Assembly (NCBI RefSeq): GCF_013488225.1
Contig: NZ_CP041238.1
Location: 2,939,501-3,003,500, forward strand
From: Sinorhizobium mexicanum
GTDB lineage: Bacteria > Pseudomonadota > Alphaproteobacteria > Rhizobiales > Rhizobiaceae
DNA length: 64,000 bases
Direction: 5' to 3'
The notes under the pieces were generated by a model. It was given only the letters and a program-made list of their open reading frames with translations. It was not told where the DNA came from and did not search any database. How positions within the stretch are numbered: position 1 is the stretch's first letter; the number at the start of each line of letters is the position of its first letter. A program made the position numbers and the translations under genes. Below are positions 63,484 through 64,000 of the stretch, piece after piece.

Positions 63484-64000
63484 ATGTTTAATTCATCACA
63501 AGCTGGCGCAGACCAGTTCAGGGGCACGGCATTGACCAGCAAAGCGGCATCCATGACGGTGTCGGATGTGATCAACGCACATTTCGCGGCGCTCACGCGC
63601 GCCGAGAAGCAATTGGCGGAGACACTTCTCGACAACTATCCCGTCTCCGGACTCGGTTCGATCACCACGGTCGCCGAGAACGCCGGCGTTTCGACGCCGA
63701 CGGTCGCGCGCATGGTCCAGAAGCTGGGCTTCCGCGGATTTCCGGACTTTCAGGCAAGGCTCCACCAAGAACTCGAGGCGACGATCTCCAATCCAATCGC
63801 CAAGCACGATCGCTGGGCCGCCAGTGCCCCCGGCACGCACACGCTCAACCGGTTCGCCGATGCGGTCATGGGAAATATGCGCCAGACGCTGTCCCAGATA
63901 GAACCGCGCGAATTCGACCAGACCGCCACCCTGATCGCCGATTGCAAACGCAATATCTATCTCGCCGGCGGGCGCATCACCCGTTCCTTGGCCGACTACT
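63484..64000 (+). CDS. RpiR-family transcriptional regulator (3' end outside window)
   Basis: The visible 172 residues start MFNSSQAGADQFRGTAL. An N-terminal RpiR helix-turn-helix follows (SDVINAHFAALTRAEKQLAE, SITTVAENAGVSTPTVARMV, QKLGFRGFPDFQARLHQEL) and the start of a SIS domain (RNIYLAGGRITRSLADY) at the window edge. The SIS domain normally binds a phosphosugar or related effector. Divergent from the catabolic cluster, so it is likely its regulator. An alternative start at 63553 (MTVSDV) would remove 23 residues. Confidence 0.88.
   Translation, partial: MFNSSQAGADQFRGTALTSKAASMTVSDVINAHFAALTRAEKQLAETLLDNYPVSGLGSITTVAENAGVSTPTVARMVQKLGFRGFPDFQARLHQELEATISNPIAKHDRWAASAPGTHTLNRFADAVMGNMRQTLSQIEPREFDQTATLIADCKRNIYLAGGRITRSLADY

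Noticed and set aside
1..64000. CRISPR arrays, tRNA genes, prophage or insertion sequences
   Set aside because: I looked for regular spacer-repeat arrays, cloverleaf-type tRNA ends, integrase or transposase motifs and saw none. The repeats found are short intergenic elements.

Overview
The window looks like a chromosomal segment of a Rhizobiaceae alphaproteobacterium, most likely Sinorhizobium/Ensifer. The grounds are high GC, rhizobial gene order (recN-bamD-lpxC-ftsZ-ftsA-ftsQ-ddl ... mraZ), a PPi-dependent phosphofructokinase, the betaine-lipid genes btaA-btaB, and four copies of a RIME-like rhizobial intergenic repeat. The genus is inferred from content and order; no database search was run. 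No tRNA, rRNA, CRISPR array, insertion sequence or prophage was seen.

1-24.8 kb: the division and cell wall (dcw) cluster, read on the minus strand from mraZ (24.8 kb) down to recN, which the left edge cuts. The order is mraZ, rsmH, ftsL, ftsI, murE, murF, mraY, murD, ftsW, murG, murC, murB, then an opposite-strand MHS-family transporter, then ddl, ftsQ, ftsA, ftsZ, lpxC, bamD, recN. Most genes touch or overlap. A perfect 15-bp hairpin ends both murB and the transporter, so ddl-ftsQ-ftsA-ftsZ probably has its own promoter. Upstream of mraZ lie four TGGG boxes at exact 10-bp period (candidate MraZ sites), then the RNase P RNA gene rnpB (25.2-25.6 kb).

25.6-42.6 kb: mixed housekeeping and envelope genes. 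They include a FAD oxidase, many peptidoglycan hydrolases (two SLT transglycosylases, an AmpD-like amidase, a GH25 lysozyme, an MltB-like enzyme), a TerB/DnaJ protein, pfp, a LysE exporter, a serine beta-lactamase-like protein, btaA-btaB with a candidate Pho box, a DMT transporter, an unlisted 25-residue membrane peptide gene, and metF preceded by an ArsR-methyltransferase fusion regulator with a clear palindromic operator.

42.6-56.6 kb: ettA, an RNase T2 homologue with altered catalytic residues, a lipase-transporter-TPP enzyme operon, a DUF442 phosphatase-like protein, a DUF4432 epimerase-like protein, an L,D-transpeptidase, an OrdL/PuuB-like oxidase, a MITE-like inverted-repeat element, a soluble protoglobin chemoreceptor (IcpA-like) and an orphan ParA ATPase.

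56.7-64 kb: a catabolic cluster on the minus strand (N-formylglutamate amidohydrolase-like, APC permease, glutamine-synthetase-like ligase, aldehyde dehydrogenase, Fe-type alcohol dehydrogenase) with a divergent RpiR-family regulator cut by the right edge. The set fits a gamma-glutamylation route for an amine or amino alcohol: import, glutamylation, oxidation of the alcohol to the acid, and hydrolysis to release glutamate. This is inference from gene families and is the most interesting functional hypothesis in the window.
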